From assembly GCA_009809945.1 (NCBI GenBank), contig WTPW01000185.1, positions 495,900 through 559,899 of the forward strand: a DNA stretch of 64,000 nt, read 5' to 3'. This document shows positions 12,359-23,915 of this stretch, in pieces. Numbering within the stretch: the first letter of the stretch is position 1; each line of letters opens with the position of its first letter. The translations under genes and the position numbers were made by a program. The notes under the pieces are model-generated. The model made no database searches. It saw only the letters and a list, made by a program, of their open reading frames with translations, and had not been told where the DNA came from. This DNA comes from Gigaspora margarita. Its lineage: Eukaryota > Glomeromycota > Glomeromycetes > Diversisporales > Gigasporaceae.

Positions 12359-12618
12359 GGAAATAGGAGGTGTAATGTCACATTGGGTGCTCTGTAGCAC
12401 AAATGTAGTTAGAAATCTTTACATAGAATTTTTCTATAGCCATATCTTTTTACTTCAACTAGTTTTCAGGTTGGAGGAATTTGTCAGCCTGGTCCAAGAA
12501 CTTATCTGACCCCTACCTATCTTTACTTGATAACAAAGAGACTATTAATCTTAGGATTAATTTAAGGTTGCTATAACAAAGTTTCTACTATGATATTATA
12601 TTAATAAAAAAAAAAAAG

Positions 12619-13510
12619 ATCTAGTGATCAGAATTATATGATCTTTTTTTGTTAGATGCTTCCTTCTGAGGGCTTCATTTTAAAAAAAATAGTTTATTCA
12701 AATTGAACTACTAGATATCAAGATAATTGCCAAAATTTGGTTTTTTGCTTCTCAAATTTTAGAGGTTTTTGCTAAAAAAAATTAAATAAGACCTCTGTAC
12801 TAAATGTCTGGGGTCCTATTATATATATATATACCAAATTTAGATTTTGTACTATGCTGTTTATATATTTGTTTTGCACCAATTCCAAGTATAAAATAAT
12901 ACTAATCTTATTTGAATTGGCAATTAACTACTTAACTATCTAACTATCTAACTCAATTATTTAACTAAACTACTTGCTACTTTTTTTTTTGAGATCATTG
13001 TATTTTTATTACAGATTATTAACTGGGTACTTGATATGAATTATGTAACACATACAAATAGACTTTAAATTAAATTCATGCATTACTAATTATGCTATTT
13101 ATATTATCTAGTTACAATTAGGTGATCTATAATCATTATTATAACAGTTAGAAAATAACAAAAATCATGTGATTTTTTAGAGAGAAAGGGGTAAAAATGT
13201 TAAAATTATATATAGGAACCTGAATAAATCTATATTAAAAAGGGAGAAGGTGAGTAGGCATTTAATAAAAAATAATCAGATAATTAATAACATGGCTCTT
13301 GCACATAATATGAATTAACTAAAGATCACTGTATTCAAAAATGTTGCAATCTTTCTATATTTCTCAAATATAATAATATTTTGTTTGTTATATACAGCTT
13401 CTTTATTTACTTATAATTTGCTGAAAAAGTTTTAGTAATTCTTTAGTATTGCTATAGTCAAAAATAAATTGTATATACTATTTGTTTGTTTCTAGATTAA
13501 CACATATATA
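12619..13510. other. No gene; contains a dispersed 160-bp repeat
   Basis: About 13140-13310 (ATCATGTGATTTTTTAGAG, then GGGAGAAGGTGAGTAGGCAT) is closely related to 62735-62905. A CTAACTAT microsatellite stands near 12935. Nothing coding was recognised. Confidence 0.5.
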
Positions 13511-13713
13511 CAGTTAACTCTTTCTAATATGAACTGCTGGAACTGCCTTTTTTTATTATGTAAAAATTTGAAAAAGTTCAGTTTTCAAAAAGTTATATAT
13601 AGCTAATCTGAACTTTATAATAAAATTTACAAATGTTCTAGATAATTTTGTTCAGTTTAAAGAAGTTTAATAGTGTTTGGTTTAGAGAGGTTCAAATAAG
13701 AGAACGGTGACTG
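13511..13713. mobile_element. pogo-type MITE, 203 bp
   Basis: TIRs CAGTTAACTCTTTCTAATAT and the complement of CAGTCACCGTTCTCTTATTT, with TA on both sides (13509-13510, 13714-13715). The ends resemble those of the pogo element at 37484-41427 (CAGTTGACTCTCTCTATACT), which makes it a likely non-autonomous relative. Confidence 0.8.
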
Positions 13714-14197
13714 TATTTTGTTGTTTATTTGTTGTTTGTTGTTGTTTATTTAATTATTTGTTACAAGTATTTGTGAAGCAACGCTAGCACCTTTTATGAT
13801 ACAAAGTGCCCTTAATGAATGAAATTCAATTTTTTAAAATTCTGCTACAAAACTTACTTTTTATAATAATAAATTATGCATTTTCTATTATAGATTACTA
13901 TAAAAAATCCTGTTACAAACCTACTCAACAGATAATATATTGGTTTATATTATGAATTACTGTTAAAAATTCTCATATAAAACTTGTGACTATTCTAATA
14001 ATCACAATATAGTCTTAGAGTTTAATTAGTTTACATTGGAATTATTATAGTTTCTATTATGTATTACTATTATAAACCTTACTATTCTGGCGATATATGA
14101 TTCACTAATGCACATTAACATTATTCACATTTCAGTTAATCTAATTTCAAAAATATAAAGTAAATGAAACCTGATTTTTTAAATTTTGCTACAGAAC

Positions 14198-14409
14198 TAG
14201 TGTTTTGACCTATTACTTAAAAGTAACCTATTGTGCTGATCCAGGTAAACTAATAGATATTCCTACCCAATCACTGATGTTTGTTTATATTGAGATATAA
14301 CAATCCTATTTTACCTAATATAAATAAACATTAGCAATTGGTTGGGCATACCCATTAGTCTACCTGGATCAGCCTGATAGGTCACCTATGGGTAATAGTC
14401 AAAATACTA
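14198..14409. mobile_element. hAT-type MITE, 212 bp, long TIRs
   Basis: Left end TAGTGTTTTGACCTATTAC, right complement TAGTATTTTGACTATTACCC. Inverted similarity extends over about 45 bp to GCTGATCCAGGTA. Perfect 8-bp TSD TACAGAAC (14190-14197, 14410-14417). Confidence 0.85.
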
Positions 14410-14456
14410 TACAGAACTCACTATTCCAGTAATGATAAAAAGGTGAATTATTTTGT

Positions 14457-15561
14457 TTTTTTTTAATTTTTTTTTATGTCAAAGTTTCTGCTCTGGAGAA
14501 AGGCTTTTATTCAAGTAAATCAGACCACAGGTGCCTCCAGGAGTACCCAGACATTTGTTACATAGATGAGAGTACAACTAGCTACACAAACAACTTTTGG
14601 TTTCTAATTTAAGTAGTCCGCCCAAAGGTTCTATACTAGTTGCCATACCTGCAACCCAACTAGGGGGTTACCTATTTAAACCCTCTAGTCCTGCTTCTCC
14701 TGCCAGTCCTCCTTGTATTATCAGTACAGTTCTCTGATATATAAGCAGTCAAGGCCAGTTCTGGATGTATTGCAGAATTCTCTTAGAACTAGTTTATCCT
14801 CACAGAACACTTGGTAGAGCAGTTTCTGTCCCACAAGGGATTATCTACACTTTGGTAATGGGTTACTGTTATCTACTTTTGCCCTTGCAAGGTTCGCTCT
14901 GATCCTAGCACCTACTTCTACTATCTTACTAGTCCTTACACAAAATTTACAAACTTCCAAACCAGTTAGCCCAGAGGGGATGATATGGCTTTCTTCTCTT
15001 GGTACCTGCTGCTGAAACGTAGGTCCTTTCCTCTGGTATGACTCTAGCAAGGACCCTGAAATATACATAGATAGGTCAGATTAATTATAGGATTACTAAA
15101 AAAGGAAAGATCTGTAGAAAAACTTCAAAAATAAGCAAAAAATTACTATAAATAGAAAAGATCTGCATAAAAAACCTCAAAAATAAGCAAACTCATACCT
15201 GACCTATCTATGTATATTTTGGGGTCCTCTCTAGCAGCCAGGTTGGTGGACCCCTCCTTGAGAGTCTTGTTGTCTGATTTTTTGGCTCCAGTTTCTGATA
15301 TTCCAACTTTGGTAGCATCGTTAAAGATCTTTGCTACCTTCTCACTTGGGACTTGCCAAACGGGGTTCCATTTTTCTGGTTCCTTGGATTTTGTGCGCTG
15401 AAGCTCTCATTCAAGATGGTGTACCAAGCAACTGATTAACAAGAAACAGATGCTGGAATAAAGGTCTATTTTTCAAAGCATTGCCAGTGGGATTTGAACC
15501 CTAGACCTGCTGCTTAGGAGTAACAACTTACCAACTTCCCTAAGTCACCACACCCTTAGTT
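14457..15561 (-). mobile_element. tRNA-headed SINE (type 1), minus strand
   Basis: The head lies at about 15485-15558 (minus): GGGTGTGGTGACTTAGGGAA followed by GGGTTCAAATCCC as box B. The tail with the shared GGCGGACTACTTAAATTAG block ends in an A-rich run (T-rich at 14457-14480 on plus). Flanks AATTATTTTGT and AATTATTCTGT (10 of 11 matching) are the TSD. A MITE sits at 15050-15228. Long open frames at 14841-15401 are accidental. Confidence 0.85.
15050..15228. mobile_element. hAT-type MITE (AGGACCC family), 179 bp, nested in SINE
   Basis: Ends AGGACCCTGAAATATACATA and complement AGGACCCCAAAATATACATA. Perfect 8-bp TSD CTCTAGCA (15042-15049, 15229-15236). It interrupts the minus-strand SINE, so it is the younger insertion. 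Confidence 0.9.
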
Positions 15562-16437
15562 AATTATTCTGTATAATAGAATTACTATAATTTCTATTAT
15601 AAATCACTATAAAAAAATCTGTTACAAATCTATTCGACAGATAATACATTTTAAGGTTAAATTTAATTAAATTATTATAGTTTCTATTATAAATTACAAT
15701 TAAAAATCCTCATACAAAACTTGAGTGCTATTTTAATAATCACAATAAAGGGTTAAATTAGTTTGTATGAGAATTATTATAGTTTCTATTATTATATTGT
15801 TATAAACCTTACTATTTTGGTGATATACAGTAAGTGACTTACTAGCACATATTATAAATGTTATCTACATCTTAGTTAATCCAATTTCAAAATACAAAAT
15901 GCTATAATAAACAAAACTTGATTCTTTAAAAGAAAAGCAAATTAATTAATAGCTGATTTATAAAAAAATTCAATTGACTTTGCCATATCCAAAAAGCCAT
16001 AATCAGAACATGAAAAAATTTATCATTTATGATGATATATTAATCTGCTAATCATTTGTATAATTAATATATAACAAATTCATCATTTATTCATAATGAT
16101 TTATTACTATAAATTACACATACTTTTAAAAGCTAATATTTATTTATATACTTATACTTACCAAGCAAGCAATTAAACACAATACAGGACCCTGGACATC
16201 TCTAATATATGTCATATTTTTTTTTAGCAAATTGCAAAAAATTTGGTCTGAGGTCCAAATTTAAGTTTTAGCAAATTGAGGTTAATTTTAAAAAAGGTTA
16301 TATAAAGCATTTTGGCAAATTACAGCAATTTTATGCATGTTATATTTTATTTTTAGNAAATTACCTACATTTTGCAAGAATAATACCCAAAAATAAGCTA
16401 TCTCATTTTTTGTACTACTATAATTTTTAAAAATTTA

Positions 16438-18258
16438 AGATGCTTAATTTTGAATTTTTTGATCAAAACATCCAAAATTAAGTATCTTGGCTTAAATTTT
16501 CAAGAAATATAAAAGTAAATATGCCAGAATAATGTATTTTTATGTGCTGAACATGTTTTCTTAGAGCACTTTTTTTAGAAACAATTAGTAAAATTTTGTG
16601 AATCATAGAATTTTTTAGTATTTTTATTAATAAAATTATATAAAATATTACAATTCACAAAATTTTATTAATTGATTCTAATATTGTGCTCTAAAAAAAC
16701 TTGTTCAACACATAAAAATACATTATTCTGGCATATTTACTTTTATATTTCTTGAAAATTTAAGAGAAGATGCTTAATTTTGGATTTTTTGATCAAAAAA
16801 CCAAAATTAAGCATCTTCTCTTAAATTTTCAAGAAATAAAAGTAAATATGCTGGAATAATGTATTTTTATGTGTTGAACAAGCTTTCTTAGAGCACAATG
16901 TTAGAATCAGTTAGTAAAATTTTGTGAATCATAGAATTTTTTAGTATTTTTATTAATAAAATTATATAAAATATTATAATTCACAAAATTTTACTAANTN
17001 ATTCTAACATTGTGCTCTAAGAAAACTTGTTCAGCACATAAAAATACATTATTCTGGCATATTTACTTTTATATTTCTTGAAAATTTAAGAGAAGATGCT
17101 TAATTTTGGATTTTTTGATCAAAAAATCCAAACTTAAGTATCTTCTCTTAAATTTTCAAGAAATATAAAATTAAATATGCTGGAATAATATATTTTTATG
17201 TGCTTAATGACTTTCTTAGAGCACAATGTTAGAATCAGTTAGTAAAATTTTGTGAATCATAGAATTTTTTAGTATTTTTATTAATAAAATTATATAAAAT
17301 ATTATAATTCACAAAATTTTACTAAATAATTCTAACATTGTGCTCTAAGAAAACTTGTTCAGCACATAAAAATACATTATTCTGGCATATTTACTTTTAT
17401 ATTTCTTGAAATTTTAAGAGAAGATGCTTAATTTTGGATTTTTTGATTAAAAAAATCCAAAATTAAGCATCTTCTCTTAAATTTTCAAGAAATATAAAAC
17501 TTAATATGCCAGAATATTATATTTTTATGCTGAACAAGTTTTCTTAGAGCACTTTGTTAGAATCAAATAGTAATATTTTGTGAATAATAGAATTTTTAGT
17601 ATTTTATTAATAAAATTATATAAAATATTATAATTCACAAAATTTTACTAAATGATTCTAACATTGTGCTCTAAGAAAACTTGTTCAGCACATAAAAATA
17701 TATTATTTTAGCATATTTACTTTTATATTTCTTGAAAATTTAAGAGAAGATACTTAATTTTGGATTTTTTGATCAAAAAACCAAAATTAAGCATCTTCTC
17801 TTAAATTTTCAAGAAATAAAAGTAAATATGCTGGAATAATGTATTTTTATGTGTTGAACAAGTTTTCTTAGAGCACAATGTTAGAATCAATTAGTAAAAT
17901 TTTGTGAATTATAATATTTTATATAATTTTATGGGTGTTATTTTATGGAGACATGTCTCTATGGAGACCCTTTATATGAATAGCCAATCAAAATTAAGCA
18001 TATGATTAGATAATATGTTGCTTATTATTGGCCAATTAAAATTTCCTACAAACTTTCTAACTTTTATAATACAAAAACACAAATAAAAATTTTCTAACCC
18101 TAAATATGATTGGCTGTTATATGTAGGGTCGCCATGGAGACATGTCTCCACATACAATTTTCTTAATTTTATTAATAAAAATACTAAGAATACTATGATT
18201 CACAAAAATTTTACTAATTGATTCTAACAAAGTGCTCTAAGAAAATTTTTTTAGCAAT
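16438..18258. repeat. Palindromic tandem array, period about 327 bp
   Basis: The block TTAAATTTTCAAGAAAT recurs at 16492, 16821, 17148, 17477 and 17801, a spacing of 324-329 bp. Each unit is close to a perfect palindrome with two centres: one in TAATAAAATTATAT between arms CTTAGAGCAC and GTGCTCTAAG, the other in TTTTTTGATCAAAAAA between arms AAGATGCTTAATTTTGG and its complement. About 4.4 units are present. The last is split by a MITE and truncated. Ambiguous bases at 16998 and 17000 hint at assembly difficulty. Confidence 0.9.
17933..18164. mobile_element. MITE nested in the palindromic array, about 232 bp
   Basis: Inner inverted blocks GGAGACATGTCTCTATGGAG and complement GGAGACATGTCTCCATGGCG. 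The neighbouring array units lack this sequence, which proves insertion. AATTTTAT on both sides (17925-17932, 18165-18172) is a likely 8-bp TSD, but the sequence is simple and the exact ends are uncertain. Confidence 0.7.
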
Positions 18259-18493
18259 CAAAAATATATATATTATTTTATATTTATAAAAATAGATGTG
18301 ATAATTTAGTTTTTAGCAAATTACTATAAATTTATATGTAATAATCTAACTTTTAGCAAATTTACTTGATTTTAGAGGTAGCAAAAACGCCTAAATTCAT
18401 ACAGATTAGTTATGACCTCTATGAGAGATGTCCAGGGTCCTCACAATACTATATATTATAAGGGCCATTAACACTAATGACATGTATTGATAT

Positions 18494-18667
18494 AGTACCC
18501 AAAATATATATAGATAGATCAGATATTAGTTTACTTATTTTTGGGGGTTTTATATAGATCTTTCTATTTTTAGTAATTTTTTGCTTATTTTGAGGTTTTT
18601 CTGCAGATCTTTCTATTTTTAGTAATTTTATAATTAATCTGACCTATCTATATATATTCAGAGTTCT
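18494..18667. mobile_element. hAT-type MITE (AGGACCC family), 174 bp
   Basis: Ends AGTACCCAAAATATATATAG and complement AGAACTCTGAATATATATAG. Flanks ATTGATAT and TTTGATAT (7 of 8). Copy B at about 31465 shows the empty site TTTGATATAATC. Interior matches the copy at 15050-15228 (AGATCTTTCTATTTTTAGTA). Confidence 0.85.
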
Positions 18668-19399
18668 TTTGATATAATCACTATTGTGAATTTTTCATAA
18701 CATGTGATCATGACTATTTATGGCATCTAATTTTCATATATGCAAAATGATGGTTAAAAATATAAAGAACACTTGTGATAAGATGATAATTTTGTTATAA
18801 GGAGATTTGTATTTGTTTACTTTTGGTTTATTTATCCAATTGGGTTGTTTATATAATTAAGAATTGATCTACAGTATAGGTTTTTTGCAGTCTCTAAAAA
18901 AACAAAAAACTTCTAAAAAAATTTTGCAAACTGAAGTTTTGACTAGTACCTGTTTAAGCTTTAAAAAGTAAGCAATATGTTCTTGTACAGTTCTATATTT
19001 TTCAAGAGATTTTCTTTTTTCTTAAGCTTGTAGTTACAGTTTGTTACTATTAAAAAGTATTTATTCTGTAAATTTTTATGTTTAATTTTGATTTTAAGAA
19101 TTAGCAGAAAAAGTTCCTAAATAAAAATTTTTTTAGCTTACACTAATTTAATCAATATTGATTACTTATTTATTAATCAAATTCTATTTATCTCTAATAT
19201 TTATCTCTGCTTTAGTTAATAAATCAATCAATAAATTTATACTAGTTTAATCAAATAATTACTTTAAAAATCTAAAATATTTTTAACAACTAAGTATAAA
19301 TATATATATATATTTTCACTTAAGCAGTTTCACTAGCACTCTTTATTAAAATATTTAGAATTTCAGGAACTAAATAATTTTAATATTGCAAGTCCATAT

Positions 19400-20320
19400 A
19401 TTACTCTGATTCTGTTATTCAAGATTTCAAAATATAATCTAATGCATGAATTTGATACAACAAACTAGAAGGCATTGTCAAACAGCTGAATTTTTAAACT
19501 TTCTTCTCCTAACTTCTTAAGAAAAAAAGTCTATAACAAAAACAAAAGTATAGAAATAAAGAAAATAAAATAAATAAGGATAGGCTAAACTACCTAAACA
19601 AGTACCAAAATACAATAAGAAAAGACAAAAAAAGGCTAAATAATAGCACTATTTTTATCTGTATTAAACCATAAAAATTATATAATACTGCACATGAAAT
19701 ACTCTGCCAAAATTATATATACAGCAAAAAATATAAAAAAAAGTTAATAAAAAAGAGACAAATCAAAAGAAAACTATAGTTAAAATAATATTCTAAAAGA
19801 AATTTTGGTTCAACTTTTTCACCAATCTATCTTATATCCTGAACTTTACTCATTACTTAATCCATTATATAGCTGCATTTCTGATTGAAAGAGTTAATAT
19901 TGCTATTCTTTTGTAGGGGTAAACCAGAATACCCATTTTATCAAAATTTTGAAAGAGCCAAAGGGGCATTAAGAAAAAGTACCAAAAACCATAAGGAGTT
20001 TGAAAAGTTATTCTATATAGAATAAAATATCTAACCAAGTTTTTATTTCTGTTTTCACATCCATAAACCTTGAAAAGCTCTAGTTTGTTACGCCTACTAC
20101 TTCTTTGCTTGGTAATACTAGAGTCTTCTGCCTGGAGGCCTTCTCATAAGGGTTTGAATCTTTTCAACTCTATTTTAGACAACCAAACATATAATGATTA
20201 GCTTTGAGTCCTAGCTGCTCCTAGTAGAGTTTTGTTATATATTCGATATGTTGATTATATAGTTTTTTTTAGGTCAGTGTTCTTGAAAATTTTGATATAA
20301 GGAATCATCAGAATGAGATG
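19400..20320. repeat. Dispersed repeat, copy C
   Basis: Blocks such as AGAATAAAATATCTAACCAAG, CTTGAAAAGCTCTAG and GTGTTCTTGAAAATTTTG pair with 59820-60587 plus 62419-62590 (copy D). Copy D is split by a MITE and a large hAT-type element. No domain was recognised, so the family is unknown. Confidence 0.6.
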
Positions 20321-20604
20321 ATAATAAAATTTTTCACAACTAAGTATATTAATTGAATTGTTTATTTTTCTCTTATTAATTTAATCACACTTTTATTATT
20401 GCTTAATACTAGGTTTTTTAAACATATTAGATATGAAAACAATTTATCTCTTTGTTATTTAATCTCAAAATTTTAATATGTTCTTTCTTATTTAAGTAAT
20501 AAATATAAAATCTTTTTACTAATTAAAATATGTAAGTATTTAAACACATAAATAACTATCATTCTTCTCATTTTACAAATTCTGATTAAACTTATAAAAA
20601 TTAT

Positions 20605-21027
20605 TAATCAACCTGCCTAAAATACGTAATTAAACTATTCTTAAATGTTTCCTTCAACAAACTCAGCTAAGAATCTGATTAATTATTAATAAAATACTAA
20701 TTCAATTATTTATTAAATTAATTAAGAATAATGTTTAAACATTCCATAATTAATACATATAAGCTGCTACTTAATTGTATTTAAATTTTTAAACCTAATT
20801 AAATATAAAATTTAATCAATATACTTAAAATACATGATTAAACCATTCTTAAACATTTTCCTCAACAAACTTAACTAAGAATCTGTGTGATTTATTAATA
20901 AAAATACTCATTCAATTCTTTATTAAATTAACTAAGAATAAAGTTTAAATATTCTATAATTAATACATACAAACTGCTAATCTAATTGTATTTAAATTTT
21001 TAAACCTGATTAAATATCAAATTTACT
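20605..21027. repeat. Tandem duplication, two 210-bp units
   Basis: 20605-20815 and 20816-21027 share AAACTATTCTTAAA-type, TTATTAAATTAA, TAAGAATAA, TCCATAATTAATACATA-type and TTGTATTTAAATTTTTAAAC blocks in the same order. Moderately diverged and non-coding. Confidence 0.7.
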
Positions 21028-21469
21028 CAATCTTTAACTATATTAAATACTTAATATCCAGAATAAAACTGTTAATTGAAATATTACACCCACAATGTTC
21101 TAGTTTGAACCAAAACCAGACTAGAATAAGTTGTAAATATATTAAATAGAACAATACTCTAATCTGTTAAATTAGAAAAAGCCTAAAATATATGTTTGAA
21201 CTTATTACTCTAAGTTAGTTTAGGCTAAGACTAATTTCAAACAAAGACAATTTAACCTAAACTAACCTATTAATAACTTTAATCGAGAGCTTAACCAATA
21301 TAATCTTGTGCTGATCTAATGCTTTGTTAATAAATAACTAATTTAAATCTAGCTAATACAAAAACAGCCTTTATTTTATATTTATAATTAACTTTTATTA
21401 ATAATTAATATCAAATAAACAAACTTTTAAAAGCGCTGCTAATTATATAGAATAATTAATTATGTAAAA

Positions 21470-22913
21470 CAAAAAAAAAACCCCAAATTTACGTTCCTGG
21501 TTTTGGCGCGAATGCGTCGCGCAGCTACCTTATTTTTATTATTGAGCCCTTATCTGTAAATTCCCAAAAATATCAATGATACGTCCTATGTCAATCATTG
21601 CATTCTATATAAACTGTTGTATCCTACATCAATTGTTGCATCCTATATCAATTGTTGTATCTATGTCATTAATGTCATTATAGCATTTTTGACGTGCCGA
21701 TACTTCATTGGACATAACCAAGTGTTTTTAAATGTCTACATCTATATTATCATCGCAGTAATATGTACACTAATTCTTATAGGGGTAGATGTCACTTGAT
21801 GATAATAAATGAAATGGTTTACAGGTTTTTCCTTTCTGTCACGTTTTATGAATCAACTATAGATGCTGGTAAAATTAATTTCACCAATTTCACCAATTCA
21901 ACATCAATTTTACCAATAATGGTGAAATTATTTTACCGCTTCAATTTTATTTTACCAGCATCTTTACTATCAACAGATGTGATAAACTAGATGTTTTGCT
22001 CAAACGATAATGGTTAAGTTCTGTATTGGGTCAATATAGTTCAATCCTAACCACTTTAAATCCTTAATGTTCATTAATCAATAATTTATTAATATAATTG
22101 TTTTAGATTATTATGAAATTCAATTATTATGCCTTATTTCTGCGTTTGAAATTTATATTGTAACTTCGCGTATTACTAAATTAAATACAATCAATTGATC
22201 AAAATTAGTCGGTTTTGTTCTACTTTATTTTTCCCTATCTAATTCACAGGGCTCTCTGGATTTGTAACATATTGTCTTATTGATTCTAGAAAAACTTCAT
22301 TTGTTTGTAGCTTGTTAAATTTACAACTATACAAAAAATATATATTTTTTACGTTAGCGCATGAAACATAACACATAGCTTCAAATTTTTGGATGGAGAA
22401 CAGCTCCAAATCAAGTTTTGTTTAAATATTGGAATATTCTAGAACATATGTGGTGCTACGTATTAAAACAGTCTTTTTTTACAATTTTTCAAAAATCATT
22501 AATTTGATTTTTTTGAAGAGATATCTATTCAATAAAAAGGTTTGTCATAAGTAATAAGACTAATCGTATAGTAAAAAGATCCACAAAACGAACTTGAAGG
22601 AAAAATTTTATATGTATTTCATTTGTTAATATGATTATTAGAAAAATAAAATAAACATAAAAGTCAAATATCTAACATTTACATGATTTAAAATTATTTA
22701 TGATTTTTAAAAATAATTGAAAAAGGTAGGCATTGACCTTGTTTAAAGGGTATAAAAATTTAAAATTTTAAAAATGATATCTTTAAATTCCTTATATTCC
22801 CGCCTAAAAGTGTGTCCTAATTTAGAGCTCTGAAATTGTAGTAATCGGTAACAAAGTTGATTTAAAAAAAAAAAAAAGATAGTCAAATATTATCGCAAAA
22901 TCTATTTATATAA
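21470..22913. other. CpG-containing intergenic DNA left of the gene
   Basis: Composition changes here: CpG dinucleotides become frequent (GGCGCGAATGCGTCGCGCAG at about 21505). A three-copy 19-bp tandem (TTGTATCCTACATCAATTG type) lies at 21610-21660. A foldback with GATGCTGGTAAAAT arms spans about 21861-21966. 22700-22913 is the 3' flank of the minus-strand gene and contains several AATAAA-like sites. No second gene was recognised. Confidence 0.55.
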
Positions 22914-23680
22914 TTAATCTTTAATTGCAGCAGAAGCGGCAGCCTCTTCGCCTTTATTTTGCATATATTTTGTATAAATGATGGTAAATAAGACTAAACA
23001 ACCAAACCAACAATAAAGAAAAATAGTTCCAATATAAACTGCAGCGTTAACTGTTGCAGAACGATAAATAATGATAACACGAACTGGAACTTCAAGAAGT
23101 AACCCAAATCCCCAAACAGCTGTCAAGACAATAAATCTTTGTCGAAACCTAGGATAAGATTTCCAATACCTTTCCCAACGTTCAGGAATAGGTTCATTTT
23201 CTGTTAAACCTTTAAGGTTTGTTATTCCTGAATTTTTAGCATTATAATATACTAATGGTCGCATTTCGAATGAACCAACTTTGATCGGAATCAGGTTGAT
23301 AATGAATACTGAACCAATTACACCAGTGATAACTGATTCTCGTAGTAAAACCAATTTCGGATCACCCTGAACTACAGATAATATAATTCCGACAATGAAT
23401 CCAATTAAAACGAGTAATCCTATGACATTGAGTTGTTTACGAAGGATAAAAGTAACGATAACAGAAAATGCTGGTGGGACACCTGATATGATTAATGCCA
23501 AGATAGTAGATAGATGGTCTGAAAGGATAAAATAAAGAAAAAGTGGTAAACCGACATCAATAAACGACATTAATAACAAATGTAATATCAATTTGGTTTT
23601 ATTTTTTTTTGCGTTGATTCAATCCTCGGTGATTGAGTCATTTCATTATCTGTTCGATTTGATTCTTCAAGATAAGACAT
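22914..23680 (-). CDS. VC0807-family membrane protein, one-base homopolymer frameshift
   Basis: The downstream frame gives 225 residues with about six hydrophobic segments. It carries the family signature: a first helix pair with IDVGLPLFLYFILSD, ISGVPPAF before the second helix, and GDPKLVLLRESVITG, close to the GDPRLLLLRES motif of bacterial and fungal VC0807-type proteins, then the RFRQRF...WGFGLLLE region. The biochemical role of this family is not known to me; it should sit in a membrane. The natural start is the ATG at 23678-23680, whose frame (MSYLEESNRTDNEMTQ) leads into AAA codons. At 23602-23610 a run of nine A (minus) is one short of what joins it to KTKLILHLLLM. With ten A the protein would be about 255 residues. 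I suspect a sequencing or assembly indel, but a true null allele is possible. The gene lies in the CpG-rich island with no operon-like neighbours. Confidence 0.8.
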
Positions 23681-23730
23681 TGTTTGTTTGTTTTTTTTTT
23701 TTTTTTTAAAAAAAAATTTACTTGTATATA
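23681..23730 (-). promoter_or_regulatory. Homopolymer-rich 5' leader of the VC0807 gene
   Basis: Directly upstream of the ATG (minus strand) stand CAAACAAACA and a long A run (T at 23691-23707 on plus) next to an opposing T run. Such A-rich leaders are common before fungal start codons. No TATA or CCAAT box could be assigned with confidence. Confidence 0.3.
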
Positions 23731-23915
23731 TTTATAATGTTTTGAAGTTATTATATGAATATAATTGTGAAGTTGTTTCAGTTTATAAATACAATACGCT
23801 ATATTTGTCTTAATTTAGAGGTGTAGATGAGGCCTGAAGCATTTGGATGTGCCAAGCTATTATTAATTAAAATACTGAGATAGAACCTTGTTAATTCACC
23901 AATATTAGAGATTGG

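Larger units (their letters stand above)
5640..12617 (+). mobile_element. LINE 1: near full-length, inactivated non-LTR retrotransposon
   Basis: Domains in order are an N-terminal region, an APE-type endonuclease, reverse transcriptase, RNase H and a CCHC-like zinc knuckle, all in one direction but broken by stops and frameshifts. The 3' part carries a SINE (11527-12358); the interrupted sequence resumes directly after it and ends in a polyA run at 12607-12618. The same family occurs as a 5'-truncated copy at 55263-59804 (minus). APE plus RNase H architecture fits the Tad/I-like LINEs of fungi; the exact clade is inference. The 5' boundary is approximate because no TSD was found. Confidence 0.8.
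16186..18441. mobile_element. 2.26-kb non-autonomous hAT-type element (AGGACCC family)
   Basis: TIRs AGGACCCTGGACATCTCT and AGAGATGTCCAGGGTCCT are perfect over 18 bp and flanked by a perfect 8-bp TSD CACAATAC (16178-16185, 18442-18449). Copy B of the host repeat (near 31415-31440) offers the unoccupied site. No transposase is present; the interior is mostly a palindromic tandem array (16438-18258), itself hit by another MITE. Confidence 0.9.
13760..18790. repeat. Large dispersed repeat, copy A (interrupted)
   Basis: Once insertions are removed, this tract aligns with 29240-31589 (copy B). Shared marks are GATACAAAGTGCCC units, GCAAATTAATTAATAGCTGATTTAT..., TACCAAGCAAGCAATTAAA, AAGGGCCATTAA and ATTGTGAATTTTTCATAA. 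The first part is a tandem array of units of roughly 395 bp. Insertions: hAT MITE 14198-14409, SINE 14457-15561, hAT-type element 16186-18441, MITE 18494-18667. The nature of the parent element is unknown. Confidence 0.75.

Noticed and set aside
14841-15401. Open frames on both strands
   Set aside because: They are formed by the minus-strand SINE and the MITE nested in it.
16438-18258. Regular repeat spacing suggesting a CRISPR-like array
   Set aside because: Units are 327-bp near-identical palindromes with no unique spacers, in a eukaryotic transposon.
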